Shown here piece by piece: positions 17,348 to 25,670 of a stretch of 64,000 nt of DNA. The first letter of the stretch is position 1; each line of letters opens with the position of its first letter. The stretch spans positions 43,336-107,335 of the forward strand of contig JAFRNR010000002.1 in assembly GCA_017430085.1 (NCBI GenBank), given 5' to 3'. The notes below the pieces were generated by a model. The model worked only from the letters and a program-made list of their open reading frames with translations. It was not told the origin of the DNA and did no database searches. Source of the DNA: Lachnospiraceae bacterium. GTDB taxonomy: Bacteria; Bacillota; Clostridia; Lachnospirales; Lachnospiraceae. The translations under genes were made by a program, and so were the position numbers.

Positions 17348-18481
17348 ATGGAAAGACGAGACTATCTGTATTTTCTGGCGACGCTGCCGGAGGCCTCGCC
17401 GCTGCTGCTCCGCCGCCTGCTCAGCCTGTACGGCGACCCGGAAGCGGTGTTCCGCGAGGAGAAACTGCCGGTTTCCGCGCTGCGGCAGGAGGCCGTGAAC
17501 GAGGCGAAAAAGCGCGTGCCGGAGACGCTGGCGGCGCGCGATGAGGCCGAAAAGGCCGGGATCCGCTGGATCAGCTGGGAAGAGCCGGAGTACCCGGCCC
17601 GCCTGCTGGCACTGGGCGATGCACCGCTCGGCGTGTTCGTAAAAGGGAAGACACCGCCCGAAGACACGCCCTCCGTCGGAATCATCGGCGCGCGGAGCTG
17701 CACGCCCTACGGCCGCATGATGGCGGAGCGGTTCGGCGGCGAGCTGGGCGAACAGGGGCTGTCCGTGATCAGCGGCATGGCCCGCGGCGTCGACGGTTAC
17801 GCGCAGGAGGCGGCGCTGGAGCGGGGCGGCGCATCCTTTGCAGTGCTGGGCTGCGGCGCGGACGTGTGCTATCCGCCCGGGAACCGGAAACTGTATGAGG
17901 CGCTGGCGGAGAAGGGCGGCCTGCTGACCGAATATCCGCCGGGCACGCCGCCGCTGCCGCATCATTTCCCCCTGCGGAACCGGCTGATCGCGGCGCTGTC
18001 GGACGTTTTGCTGGTGATCGAGGCGCGCGAAAAGAGCGGGTCGCAGATCACGGTGGACCAGGCGCTGGAGCAGGGGAAAGAAGTCCTCGCGCTGCCCGGC
18101 CGCGTCGGCGACGCGCTCTCCGCCGGCTGCCTGAAACTGATCGGCCAAGGCGCCGGGATCTTGACCTGCTGCGGCGACGTCTACCAGGCGCTGGGGCTGG
18201 AAATGACCCGGCCCGGGATCGGCCTGCCCGGCGGGAGCGGCCTCTTTGGAGACTTTGACGCCGGGGATGGCTCCCGGTCTTCCGGTCCTGCCCGTCCCGG
18301 CGATCTCCCTCCCGCCCTGCAGCTGATCTGGCGTCACCTGGGCACCGACCCCGTCCACATCGAAGAACTCCTCGCCGCCGAACCCGACCTCACCCTCGGC
18401 GACCTCTCCCTCCGCCTCCTTGATCTTGAATCCCGCGGCTACGTCCGTCAGACGCCCGGCGGCGGGTATATGAAAAGGTAA
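17348..18481 (+). CDS. dprA: DNA-processing protein DprA
   Basis: DprA binds incoming single-stranded DNA and loads RecA during transformation. The 377-residue product has the Rossmann-like core with VGIIGARSCTPYG, VISGMARGVDGYAQEAAL and VLGCGADVCYPPGN, then FPLRNRLIAALSDVLLVIEA and SGSQITVDQALEQGKEVLALPG. A C-terminal winged-helix-like segment (IEELLAAEPDLTLGDLSLRLLDLESRGYV) is present. GGAGG before the ATG overlaps the comM stop region, so both are probably co-translated. Confidence 0.95.
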   Translation: MERRDYLYFLATLPEASPLLLRRLLSLYGDPEAVFREEKLPVSALRQEAVNEAKKRVPETLAARDEAEKAGIRWISWEEPEYPARLLALGDAPLGVFVKGKTPPEDTPSVGIIGARSCTPYGRMMAERFGGELGEQGLSVISGMARGVDGYAQEAALERGGASFAVLGCGADVCYPPGNRKLYEALAEKGGLLTEYPPGTPPLPHHFPLRNRLIAALSDVLLVIEAREKSGSQITVDQALEQGKEVLALPGRVGDALSAGCLKLIGQGAGILTCCGDVYQALGLEMTRPGIGLPGGSGLFGDFDAGDGSRSSGPARPGDLPPALQLIWRHLGTDPVHIEELLAAEPDLTLGDLSLRLLDLESRGYVRQTPGGGYMKR

Positions 18482-18494
18482 AACAGTACCGATA

Positions 18495-18625
18495 GGGGAC
18501 GGTTCTCAAATGGCACTGCCGAAAAAGAACCGTCCCCAAACGGCATCGTCCCCAAGTGGCACTCAAGCGGCACCTAGGCGGCAAAAAAGGACGGTTCCGG
18601 CGGCAATGCCGAAGGAACCGTCCCT
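18495..18625. repeat. Cluster of family B cores in inverted pairs
   Basis: GGGGACGGTTCT (18495-18506) pairs with AGAACCGTCCCC (18526-18537), and GGACGGTTCC (18589-18598) pairs with GGAACCGTCC (18614-18623). TGGCACT motifs lie between them. It sits between the convergent dprA and PPOX-like genes and may terminate both. Confidence 0.75.
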
Positions 18626-18653
18626 CAGAGATTATTTTTATGGAAGAGGATCC

Positions 18654-19466
18654 TCAGTGCCGGGCGGCGGCCGGCAGCTCCCGCAGGGTGTCAGGCGCAA
18701 GCCAGTACGTCAGATCTTCCGGTTTGCTCAGTGTGACGGAGCCGGCCAGTTTTTTGGCCCGGCGCATGTATTCTTCGCGCTCATCATAGGTCTCGAAGCG
18801 GACGGCGCGTTCGAGGGGCTGGACGTTCATGCGGGGCCAGAAGGCTTTCGCCTGTTCGGCAAGGACCAGGAGAAGGCCGTCCCGGAGCCGGCGGAGCTCG
18901 CGTTCCTCTTCATTCAACGGCGGATCGCCTTCCGCTTCCCGCTCTTCCAGGATCCGCAGCAGACGGTCGCGCAGTTCCGTTTTCTTCAGCAGGACGGGAC
19001 CGGTCAGGAGGCCGTCCGCGTCAGGCAGAAGGAAGCTTCGGACGGGAAAGCCGGCCGCATCGTCGAATTCGGCGTGCATCCCGGTCAGACAGAAAGGGAG
19101 AAGAAGCGCCGGCTCCTGCGCATAAAGTTCCCGCAGGCGCGGACTTTCCGCCAGACAGCGGTCCAGGATCTCCGGTTCCTCGGAAAAGGACGCCTTCCCG
19201 GAAAGCCGGAAGCTGTATCCGCTTTCCGGATCCTGCACACAGAGCTGGCAGGCGGGCGCCAGGCTCAGTTCCGCATAAAGCCGGGTGTTTTTCGCGGCGG
19301 CAAACCAGAGGGCCCCGCCCTGTTCGAGCGGCGGAAGAATCGGGCGGACCGCCGGCCGTTTGTCCAGTCCGCGCGTCCCGATCATCAGGACCGGCGCCTC
19401 CGTGAGCAGTGCCGCGACGGCCCCCGCCTCTTCCTTAAGTTCCCGGATCATCTGTTCCGACAGCAT
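18654..19466 (-). CDS. Pyridoxamine 5'-phosphate oxidase-like (FMN-binding split-barrel) protein
   Basis: A 270-residue protein. Residues 1-125 resemble the PPOX/general stress protein split barrel: PVLMIGTRGLDKRPAVRPI, GGALWFAAAKNTRLYAEL and FRLSGKASFSEEPEI. Residues 140-270 are a charged, mostly helical part not recognised (REAEGDPPLNEEERELRRL). ATG 19466 has GGAGG 8 nt upstream; an upstream extension would cross the promoter. Members often bind FMN, F420 or haem; no substrate is assigned. It is transcribed divergently from topA. Confidence 0.65.
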   Translation of the reverse strand: MLSEQMIRELKEEAGAVAALLTEAPVLMIGTRGLDKRPAVRPILPPLEQGGALWFAAAKNTRLYAELSLAPACQLCVQDPESGYSFRLSGKASFSEEPEILDRCLAESPRLRELYAQEPALLLPFCLTGMHAEFDDAAGFPVRSFLLPDADGLLTGPVLLKKTELRDRLLRILEEREAEGDPPLNEEERELRRLRDGLLLVLAEQAKAFWPRMNVQPLERAVRFETYDEREEYMRRAKKLAGSVTLSKPEDLTYWLAPDTLRELPAAARH

Positions 19467-19529
19467 ATTGTTCTTCCTCCCCGTGTCCGTGCCGGGCGGA
19501 AAGAACGTCCGGCGGTCTGTCCGGTCTCC

Positions 19530-19558
19530 ATTATAGGGGACGAAGAGGAAGCGGTCAA
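19530..19558 (-). promoter_or_regulatory. Promoter of the PPOX-like gene
   Basis: On the minus strand, TTGACC (19558-19553), a 17-nt spacer and a perfect TATAAT (19535-19530), about 60 nt before the ATG. Confidence 0.7.
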
Positions 19559-19574
19559 TGCGCGAAAAAACTTC

Positions 19575-19603
19575 TTGCATATTTCACGGGAATCGTCTAT
19601 CAT
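19575..19603 (+). promoter_or_regulatory. Promoter of topA
   Basis: TTGCAT (19575-19580), a 17-nt spacer and TATCAT (19598-19603), 54 nt before the topA ATG and divergent from the PPOX-like promoter. Confidence 0.55.
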
Positions 19604-19657
19604 CGTGACTTGTCAGCATCAGACTGAACGAAAGCATACGATCAGACAGGAGAGATC

Positions 19658-21619
19658 ATGGCAGGACATCCTTTAATAATAGTAGAATCACCCACGAAAG
19701 AGCATACCATCAAGCGGTTTCTGGGCTCGAATTACAGCGTGAAGGCTTCCGGCGGCCACCTGCGGGATCTGCCGAAGAGCCGGATGGGCGTGGACATCGG
19801 GAACGATTACGAGCCGGAGTACATCTCCATCCGCGGCAAGGGCGACGTGATCAAGGCCCTGAAGAACGAGGCGAAGAAGGCCACGAAGGTCTATCTGGCG
19901 ACGGACCCGGACCGCGAGGGCGAAGCCATCGCGTGGCATCTGGCGTTCCTGCTCAAGGACGTCAACCCGAAGCTGTACCGCATCAGTTTCAATGAGATCA
20001 CGAAGGAGGCGGTGAAAGCCGCGCTGGCCAGCCCCCGTGCCATCGATCTGGAACTGGTGGACGCGCAGCAGGCGCGCCGCGTGCTGGACCGCGTGGCCGG
20101 GTATTCGGTGAGCCCGCTGCTGTGGAAGAAGATCAAGCGGGGCCTCTCCGCGGGCCGCGTGCAGTCCGCCACCCTGAACATGGTGGTGAGCCGCGACCGG
20201 GAGATCGACGCATTCGATCCCGAGGAGTACTGGACCCTGGAGGCCGCCCTGACCGTCGAAGGCCGCAAGGCGCCGCTCATCCTGCAGTATGACAACAAGC
20301 CGCGCGCCCTGAAAACGGAAGCGGACACGCAGGACATGATCGCGTACCTGGACGGCCGTCCTTTCAAGATCAAGTCCCTGACCAGCTCGCGCAAGCATGT
20401 GAAAGCCCCCAACCCCTTCACTACCAGCACGCTGCAGCAGGAGGCCTCCCGCATCCTGGGCTTCTCGCCCTCCAAGACCATGCGTGTAGCGCAGACCCTG
20501 TATGAAGGCGTGAAGCTGGCGGAGGGCACCGTGGGTCTGATCACCTACCTGCGTACCGACAGCACGCGCATCGGAGCGGAGGCGGATGCCGCCGCCCGGG
20601 CGTATCTGAAGGATAAATACGGCGAGGATTACGTGGGCAAGATCGCGGCCGCCGCCAAGAAAGACGAGCGGATCCAGGACGCGCACGAAGCCATCCGCCC
20701 GACCTCCATCGAGCGCACGCCGGAGAAGATCAAGGACCAGATGGGCCGCGACGAACTGCGCCTGTACCAGCTGATCTGGAACCGCTTCGCGGCCAGCCGC
20801 ATGGCGGATTACACCTACGACGCCGTGCAGCTGACGGCCGCCGCCGGCGACGCCGTCTTCAAAGCCGCCGCGCAGAACCCGGTCTTCCCGGGCTACCGCC
20901 TGCTGTACAATCACGAAGACAAGCAGAAGGCTGACAAAAACCTGGTGGGCATCACGGAAGACAGCGTGCTGACGGATCCGCGCTTCACGCCGGAGCAGCA
21001 CTTCACCCAGCCGCCCGCGCATTACACCGAAGCCTCGCTGGTGCAGAGCATGGAAGCCGCGGGCATCGGCCGGCCTTCCACCTATGCGCCCACGCTGGCG
21101 ACGCTGATGGATCGCCACTATACGGCCCGCAAGGGCAAAAACGTGATCTCTACCGACCTCGGCCGCGCCGTGGACGACATGATCTGCCGCACCGTCCCCA
21201 TGCTTGCGGACAAAAACTTCACCGCGGACATGGAGACCCGCCTGGACAAGGTGGCCGAAGGCGGCGAGGAGTGGCGGGAGATCCTGCGCAGCTTCTATCC
21301 GCCGTTTAAGGAAAAACTGGACGCCGCCATGGAGGAGCTGGACCGCGTGCAGGTCAAGGATGAGGAGTCCGATGAAGTCTGTGAACTCTGCGGCCGCCGC
21401 ATGGTCATCAAATACGGCCGCCACGGCAAATTCCTGGCGTGCCCGGGCTTCCCGGAGTGCAAGAACACGAAGCCGTTCCTGGAAGTCGCGGACGTCCCCT
21501 GCCCGGACTGCGGAGGCCGCCTGATCCTGCGCCGCACCGCCAAGGGCCGCCGGTTCTTCGCCTGCGAAAACAAGGACTGCGGGTTCATGAGCTGGAACAA
21601 GCCGAAGGCCAAAGAGTAA
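19658..21619 (+). CDS. topA: DNA topoisomerase I (type IA)
   Basis: Relaxes negative supercoils through a single-strand break. The 653-residue protein has the Toprim domain (IIVESPTKEHTIKRFLG and ATDPDREGEAIAWHLA), the catalytic region LITYLRTDSTR with the active-site Tyr near residue 300, AHEAIRPTS, and GIGRPSTYAPTLATLM. Two C-terminal zinc-ribbon modules follow: CELCGRRM with CPGFPEC, and CPDCGGRL with CENKDCGF. The length is slightly below the usual 690 because there are only two such modules. RBS AGGAG. The location with dprA and codY is conserved in Firmicutes. Confidence 0.97.
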   Translation: MAGHPLIIVESPTKEHTIKRFLGSNYSVKASGGHLRDLPKSRMGVDIGNDYEPEYISIRGKGDVIKALKNEAKKATKVYLATDPDREGEAIAWHLAFLLKDVNPKLYRISFNEITKEAVKAALASPRAIDLELVDAQQARRVLDRVAGYSVSPLLWKKIKRGLSAGRVQSATLNMVVSRDREIDAFDPEEYWTLEAALTVEGRKAPLILQYDNKPRALKTEADTQDMIAYLDGRPFKIKSLTSSRKHVKAPNPFTTSTLQQEASRILGFSPSKTMRVAQTLYEGVKLAEGTVGLITYLRTDSTRIGAEADAAARAYLKDKYGEDYVGKIAAAAKKDERIQDAHEAIRPTSIERTPEKIKDQMGRDELRLYQLIWNRFAASRMADYTYDAVQLTAAAGDAVFKAAAQNPVFPGYRLLYNHEDKQKADKNLVGITEDSVLTDPRFTPEQHFTQPPAHYTEASLVQSMEAAGIGRPSTYAPTLATLMDRHYTARKGKNVISTDLGRAVDDMICRTVPMLADKNFTADMETRLDKVAEGGEEWREILRSFYPPFKEKLDAAMEELDRVQVKDEESDEVCELCGRRMVIKYGRHGKFLACPGFPECKNTKPFLEVADVPCPDCGGRLILRRTAKGRRFFACENKDCGFMSWNKPKAKE

Positions 21620-21645
21620 GAAACAGAAAAACCGAATTGAGTCGG

Positions 21646-21688
21646 AACCGGCTCCTGCCCCGCCCGTGAGGGAAGGCGCCGGTTTTTT
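21646..21688 (+). terminator. Terminator after topA
   Basis: AACCGGC (21646-21652) pairs with GCCGGTT (21678-21684), running into TTTTTT. Confidence 0.7.
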
Positions 21689-21826
21689 CGTGGGAGGAGG
21701 ACAGGAGACGGAAGGTTATATTGATTGACAAAATTAAGACAAGCCGCTATAATGGATAAAACAGTAAAGAAAAAAGACATAATTATCTGGCAATACAGAC
21801 GAAATGAGAGGAGGTAACTTTCAGCC

Positions 21827-22981
21827 GTGAAGAACATAAAAAGAAGAGCGGTCTTTCCGGCAGCGGCCCTACTGCTTGCCGTTCTGTTTCTGTTGACGGC
21901 CTGCGGAAGCGGCCGGGATCTCGGAACGGCGGAAAGCACCGATGTCACCTCCTCTGTGCCGGAGAACGTGACAACGACTGCTGAGCAGACGGAACAGGCG
22001 CAGACGACAGCACCTGCACCCGCTGAAATCGAGACAACGGAACAGGCGGCAACGTCGCAGGACCAGCCGCCCTCCGAAGACCCGCAGACCGTCCTGGAGC
22101 GTCTCCGGACTCAGTATCCGTGGACCATTCTCTCTCTCCGGGTCAATGAGACCCGCAACGGAACTCTCTATGTGGTCGAACTGGATATTTCCGATCCCGA
22201 TGCGGTCACTGTCAAAAAAGAACTCGACGGGATCCCGGGAGACCGGGTGCTGGTAAATTGGGAAGACGCCCGCGCCTTTTCGGACTGGACGCCGGAAGGC
22301 ATCAGACAATCGGATCTCCTTTACGTATTTGATTACCGGCTGGATGAACTCTGCGGACTGACGGAGTTCGGGGACACGGAAGCGGCCCGGACGCCTGCAT
22401 CGCCCCCGGACGAGCACGCTGTGGAAGAGCAGATCCGTCTCTTCCTGGAAACGAATGCAGCCGGGCTGAAGCTGGAGGATCTGACGGACGAGTATGTGCG
22501 GGAGAACAGGCCGTATGACTCCGTGGAAGCCTGGAAGGAAGCGCTGCGGGAAGAACAGCGGCAGGTGAACCGGCAGGCAGCCTGGGAGGAAGCTCGGCAG
22601 AAACTGATGAGCGACTGTAAATTCCGGAAGGATCCGGATAAACTCGCCGCGCGGGCGGCCGAATTTGCCGCGGAAGCGAAGATCCTGGCGGAGCAGCTGG
22701 GCCTCAGCGAAAAGGAATATATCCGGGTGCTGGCCGGAAAGGACGAAGAGGACTATATTGGCGCGCTGTATTCGCGGTGCGAAAAGGAGATCCATGAAGT
22801 CCTGCTGGTGAGGGCCGTCGCGGCACAGGCGGGGCTGGACGTAACGGAAGAAGAGGCCGAAGCATACTGCGCACAGAACGGACCGGCGTATTCTGAGCGG
22901 CCGGAAACGGAAAAGACGCGGGTAAGATATCTTCTGCTGTATGACAAGGTGGTCGAATATATAACGCAGGACGGCGGATAA
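21827..22981 (+). CDS. SurA/trigger-factor-like lipoprotein
   Basis: A 384-residue lipoprotein. It begins with GTG after AGGAGGT (11-nt spacing); the signal ends in the lipobox FLLTAC (Cys about residue 25). A Thr/Gln/Ala-rich linker runs to about residue 85. The C-terminal half has repeated short charged helices, such as AEAKILAEQLGLSEKEYIRVLA and VTEEEAEAYCAQNG, ending in VRYLLLYDKVVEYI, the pattern of SurA N-terminal or trigger-factor C-terminal chaperone domains. No peptidyl-prolyl isomerase domain is evident. A role in extracytoplasmic folding is inference. Confidence 0.6.
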   Translation: MKNIKRRAVFPAAALLLAVLFLLTACGSGRDLGTAESTDVTSSVPENVTTTAEQTEQAQTTAPAPAEIETTEQAATSQDQPPSEDPQTVLERLRTQYPWTILSLRVNETRNGTLYVVELDISDPDAVTVKKELDGIPGDRVLVNWEDARAFSDWTPEGIRQSDLLYVFDYRLDELCGLTEFGDTEAARTPASPPDEHAVEEQIRLFLETNAAGLKLEDLTDEYVRENRPYDSVEAWKEALREEQRQVNRQAAWEEARQKLMSDCKFRKDPDKLAARAAEFAAEAKILAEQLGLSEKEYIRVLAGKDEEDYIGALYSRCEKEIHEVLLVRAVAAQAGLDVTEEEAEAYCAQNGPAYSERPETEKTRVRYLLLYDKVVEYITQDGG

Positions 22982-22987
22982 TTGTCA

Positions 22988-23002
22988 AATTGTCTGAAAA
23001 TT
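22988..23002 (+). promoter_or_regulatory. CodY box upstream of codY
   Basis: AATTGTCTGAAAATT matches the CodY consensus AATTTTCWGAAAATT at 14 of 15 positions. It ends 2 nt before the -35 of the codY promoter, which suggests autoregulation. Confidence 0.75.
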
Positions 23003-23004
23003 AC

Positions 23005-23033
23005 TTGCAATTCCTTTGAAACTGATGTAAGAT
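23005..23033 (+). promoter_or_regulatory. Promoter of codY-ilvD
   Basis: TTGCAA (23005-23010), a 17-nt spacer and TAAGAT (23028-23033), 49 nt before the codY ATG and directly downstream of the CodY box. Confidence 0.5.
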
Positions 23034-23082
23034 AGCGGTGTTGAACCCGCTATCTTTTTTACATATCCAAGGAGGTCCGCCG

Positions 23083-23838
23083 ATGAGCGTACAATTGCTG
23101 GACAAAATGAGAAGAATCAATAAATTGCTGCACTACGACGACAGCAATGTCGTCTCGTTCGGGGATATTTCCCGCGTGATGGGCGTGGAGTTCGGCGCGG
23201 GGGTCGTGGTGATCAGCGGCAAGGGAAAGATCCTGGGGCTGGGCCAGCCGCCGTTCGATCCGCTGTGGCCGCAGCTGCAGGTAGGCGATTTCCTGCCCGC
23301 GGAGCTGAACGAACGGCTGCTGAACATCCTGTCCACGCAGGAGAACGCGAGCCTGCAGGCCCTGGGCTTCGAGGGCGAGGCGTGCGAGCGGCTGAAGGCC
23401 ATCATCGCGCCGGTGGAGATCTCGCGGGTGCGGCTGGGCACGCTGTTCATCTACCGCGAGGGGAAGGGCTTCGACGTGGACGACATCATCCTGACCGAGC
23501 ACGCGACCATGATCATCGGCCTGGAGATGCGCCGCTCCTTAAGCGAAGAGGCGTCGCGCGAATTCCGCATGCAGCAGGCGGCCCGCTCGGCGGTGGCCAC
23601 GCTGTCCGCGTCGGAACTGGAGGCGGTGCGCTACATCCTGGACGAGCTGGGCGGCACGGAGGGCATCCTGGTGGCCAGCAAGATCGCGGACCGGGTGGGC
23701 ATCACGCGGTCGGTGATCGTGAACGCGCTGCGGAAGCTGGAAAGCGCGGAAATCATCGAATCCCGCTCGTCGGGGATGAAGGGGACGTACATCCGGATCC
23801 TGAACAATTTGATCGAAGATGAACTGAATAACGTATGA
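23083..23838 (+). CDS. codY: GTP-sensing transcriptional pleiotropic regulator CodY
   Basis: CodY represses amino-acid and other stationary-phase genes when GTP and branched-chain amino acids are plentiful. The 251-residue product has the GAF-type ligand domain ([17 protein letters not shown] and later [20 protein letters not shown]) and a C-terminal winged helix containing [20 protein letters not shown], followed by [10 protein letters not shown], almost identical to the family consensus. ATG 23083 has AAGGAGGT 7 nt upstream. The ilvD-like gene starts 10 nt after its stop, so they form an operon under the adjacent CodY box. Confidence 0.97.
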   Translation: MSVQLLDKMRRINKLLHYDDSNVVSFGDISRVMGVEFGAGVVVISGKGKILGLGQPPFDPLWPQLQVGDFLPAELNERLLNILSTQENASLQALGFEGEACERLKAIIAPVEISRVRLGTLFIYREGKGFDVDDIILTEHATMIIGLEMRRSLSEEASREFRMQQAARSAVATLSASELEAVRYILDELGGTEGILVASKIADRVGITRSVIVNALRKLESAEIIESRSSGMKGTYIRILNNLIEDELNNV

Positions 23839-23848
23839 AGGAGTATTT

Positions 23849-25522
23849 ATGGAGATCCACAACCATGATATCGACGACCGTACCCAGGCCTATTACGTCG
23901 GTCTGATGCACGCGTGCGGCTACAGCGAAAAAGACCTGCGCCACCCGGTGATCGGCATCGTCAACTCCTTTACGGACGCCAACCCGGGCCACAAGCCGCT
24001 GCGCGAACTGGCGCAGTACGTGAAGGACGGCGTGTGGGCGGCCGGCGGGACGCCGGCGGAATTTGACGTGCCGGCGCCGTGCGACGGAATGGCGCAGGGG
24101 CTCGGGATGCATTACATCCTGCCGGAGCGCGACCTGATCGCGGGCGCGGCGGAGGGAATGGCGCGGGCCCACGATTTCGACGGCCTCGTCTTCCTGTGTT
24201 CCTGCGACAAGATCGTCCCGGGCATGCTGATGGCGGCGGCTTCGCTGGACAAGCCCTGCATCTTCCTGACCGCGGGCTGCATGATCCCGTACGACGACGG
24301 GCAGCGGGTCTTCGTGACCCCGGACCTTAAAGAATCCATCGGCGAATACAACGCGGAGCGCATCACGGCCGCGGAATTCGACCGCTACAAACAGAACATC
24401 TGCTTCTCCGGCGGGACCTGCTCCATGTACGGGACGGCCAATACGATGGGGGTGTTCGCGGAGGCCATCGGCATTTCGCCGATCGGCTCGGTCACGACGC
24501 TGTTCTGCTCCGCGGACAAGATGCGCCAGGCCCGCATGGTCGGCGCGCGCGCCGTGGAACTGGTGCGGGAGGGGATCCGCTTCTCGGACATCGTCACCTG
24601 CGATTCGGTGATCAACGGCCTGCGTCACGTAAGTGCGACGGGCGGCTCCACCAACGCGCAGCTGCATATCTGCGCGCTGGCTAAGGTCATGGGGCTCCCG
24701 ATCGGGCTGCGCGAATTCGACGAGATCCAGAAGGACGTCCCGGTCATCGCGAAGTTCAAACCGTCCTCGAAGTACAATATCAGCGACTACCACAAGGCCG
24801 GCGGCGTCGGCGCGACCCTGCAGGCCATCCGCCGCCATCTGAACCTGGACGCGAAGCTCGTGACGGGCGGCACGCTGGGCGAATTCCTGGACCGCTTCGA
24901 CCGGCCGGTCGACCGGAACATCATCCATACGGAGGAGGATCCGCTGTACCCGGACGGCTGCTTCAAGGTGCTGTACGGGAACATCGCGCCGGGCGGCTGC
25001 ATCGTGAAAAAGAGCGGCGTGGAGCCGTCCATGTTCCGCCACAGCGGGCCGGCGGTGTGCTTTGACTCGGAGGAGGCGCTGCGCGAGGCGATGGTGGACC
25101 GGCGGATCGTGCCCGGCTGCGTACTGGTGATCCGCTACGAAGGCCCGAAGGGCGGGCCGGGCATGCGCGAAATGTCCATCCCCGCCGCCATGCTGGTGGG
25201 CATGGGCCTGCACACGTCCGTGGCCATGATCACGGACGGCCGGTACTCCGGCGCCACCCGGGGGCCGTGCATCGGCCACATTTCCCCGGAGGCCTGGGAC
25301 GGCGGTCCCATCGCTGCGGTGCGGGACGGCGACATGATCCATATCGATATCGACGCGGGCACGATCCATGCGGACATCAGCGACGAAGAGATCTGCGCGC
25401 GCCTGCAGCACATCACCCGCCCGGACCACCCGGCGCACGGCGTGATGGCTGCTTACCGCGAGACCGTCTCTGCCTCGAACGACGGCGCGACGTGGCTGTA
25501 CCGCAAAAAAAACGACACATAA
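23849..25522 (+). CDS. ilvD: Dihydroxy-acid dehydratase family protein (IlvD/Edd)
   Basis: A 557-residue Fe-S dehydratase. Motifs: [14 protein letters not shown], the cluster-ligand regions [11 protein letters not shown] and [53 protein letters not shown] and [19 protein letters not shown]. IlvD makes 2-keto acids for branched-chain amino acids; relatives act on sugar acids. The codY operon context favours IlvD, since CodY responds to these amino acids and controls their synthesis. However, the residues around the first motifs are not the most typical IlvD form, and no other ilv genes are present, so a sugar-acid dehydratase remains possible. Confidence 0.7.
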   Translation: MEIHNHDIDDRTQAYYVGLMHACGYSEKDLRHPVIGIVNSFTDANPGHKPLRELAQYVKDGVWAAGGTPAEFDVPAPCDGMAQGLGMHYILPERDLIAGAAEGMARAHDFDGLVFLCSCDKIVPGMLMAAASLDKPCIFLTAGCMIPYDDGQRVFVTPDLKESIGEYNAERITAAEFDRYKQNICFSGGTCSMYGTANTMGVFAEAIGISPIGSVTTLFCSADKMRQARMVGARAVELVREGIRFSDIVTCDSVINGLRHVSATGGSTNAQLHICALAKVMGLPIGLREFDEIQKDVPVIAKFKPSSKYNISDYHKAGGVGATLQAIRRHLNLDAKLVTGGTLGEFLDRFDRPVDRNIIHTEEDPLYPDGCFKVLYGNIAPGGCIVKKSGVEPSMFRHSGPAVCFDSEEALREAMVDRRIVPGCVLVIRYEGPKGGPGMREMSIPAAMLVGMGLHTSVAMITDGRYSGATRGPCIGHISPEAWDGGPIAAVRDGDMIHIDIDAGTIHADISDEEICARLQHITRPDHPAHGVMAAYRETVSASNDGATWLYRKKNDT

Positions 25523-25565
25523 TCCGCCGTAAGGCGAGAAATTATGAAAGAATTATGAATAATAA

Positions 25566-25652
25566 ATGAATTTTCCCTTGCGGACCCGGGGAAAATTATG
25601 TTATATTGATTCAGTTATAAGACTTGAATAACTATTCTATTTTCAGAATTAT
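25566..25652 (+). promoter_or_regulatory. TRAP operon leader: inverted repeat, promoter and weak CodY-like site
   Basis: AATTTTCCC and GGGAAAATT form an inverted repeat (about 25569-25597). A promoter candidate is TTGCGG (25578-25583), an 18-nt spacer and TATATT (25602-25607). TATTTTCAGAATTAT (25638-25652) matches the CodY consensus at 11 of 15 positions, which is weak. Confidence 0.35.
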
Positions 25653-25670
25653 GAAAACAGAGGAGCAACC

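Noticed and set aside
19688..21424. 578-codon minus-strand frame opposite topA
   Set aside because: Shadow of topA; no ribosome site and no domain.
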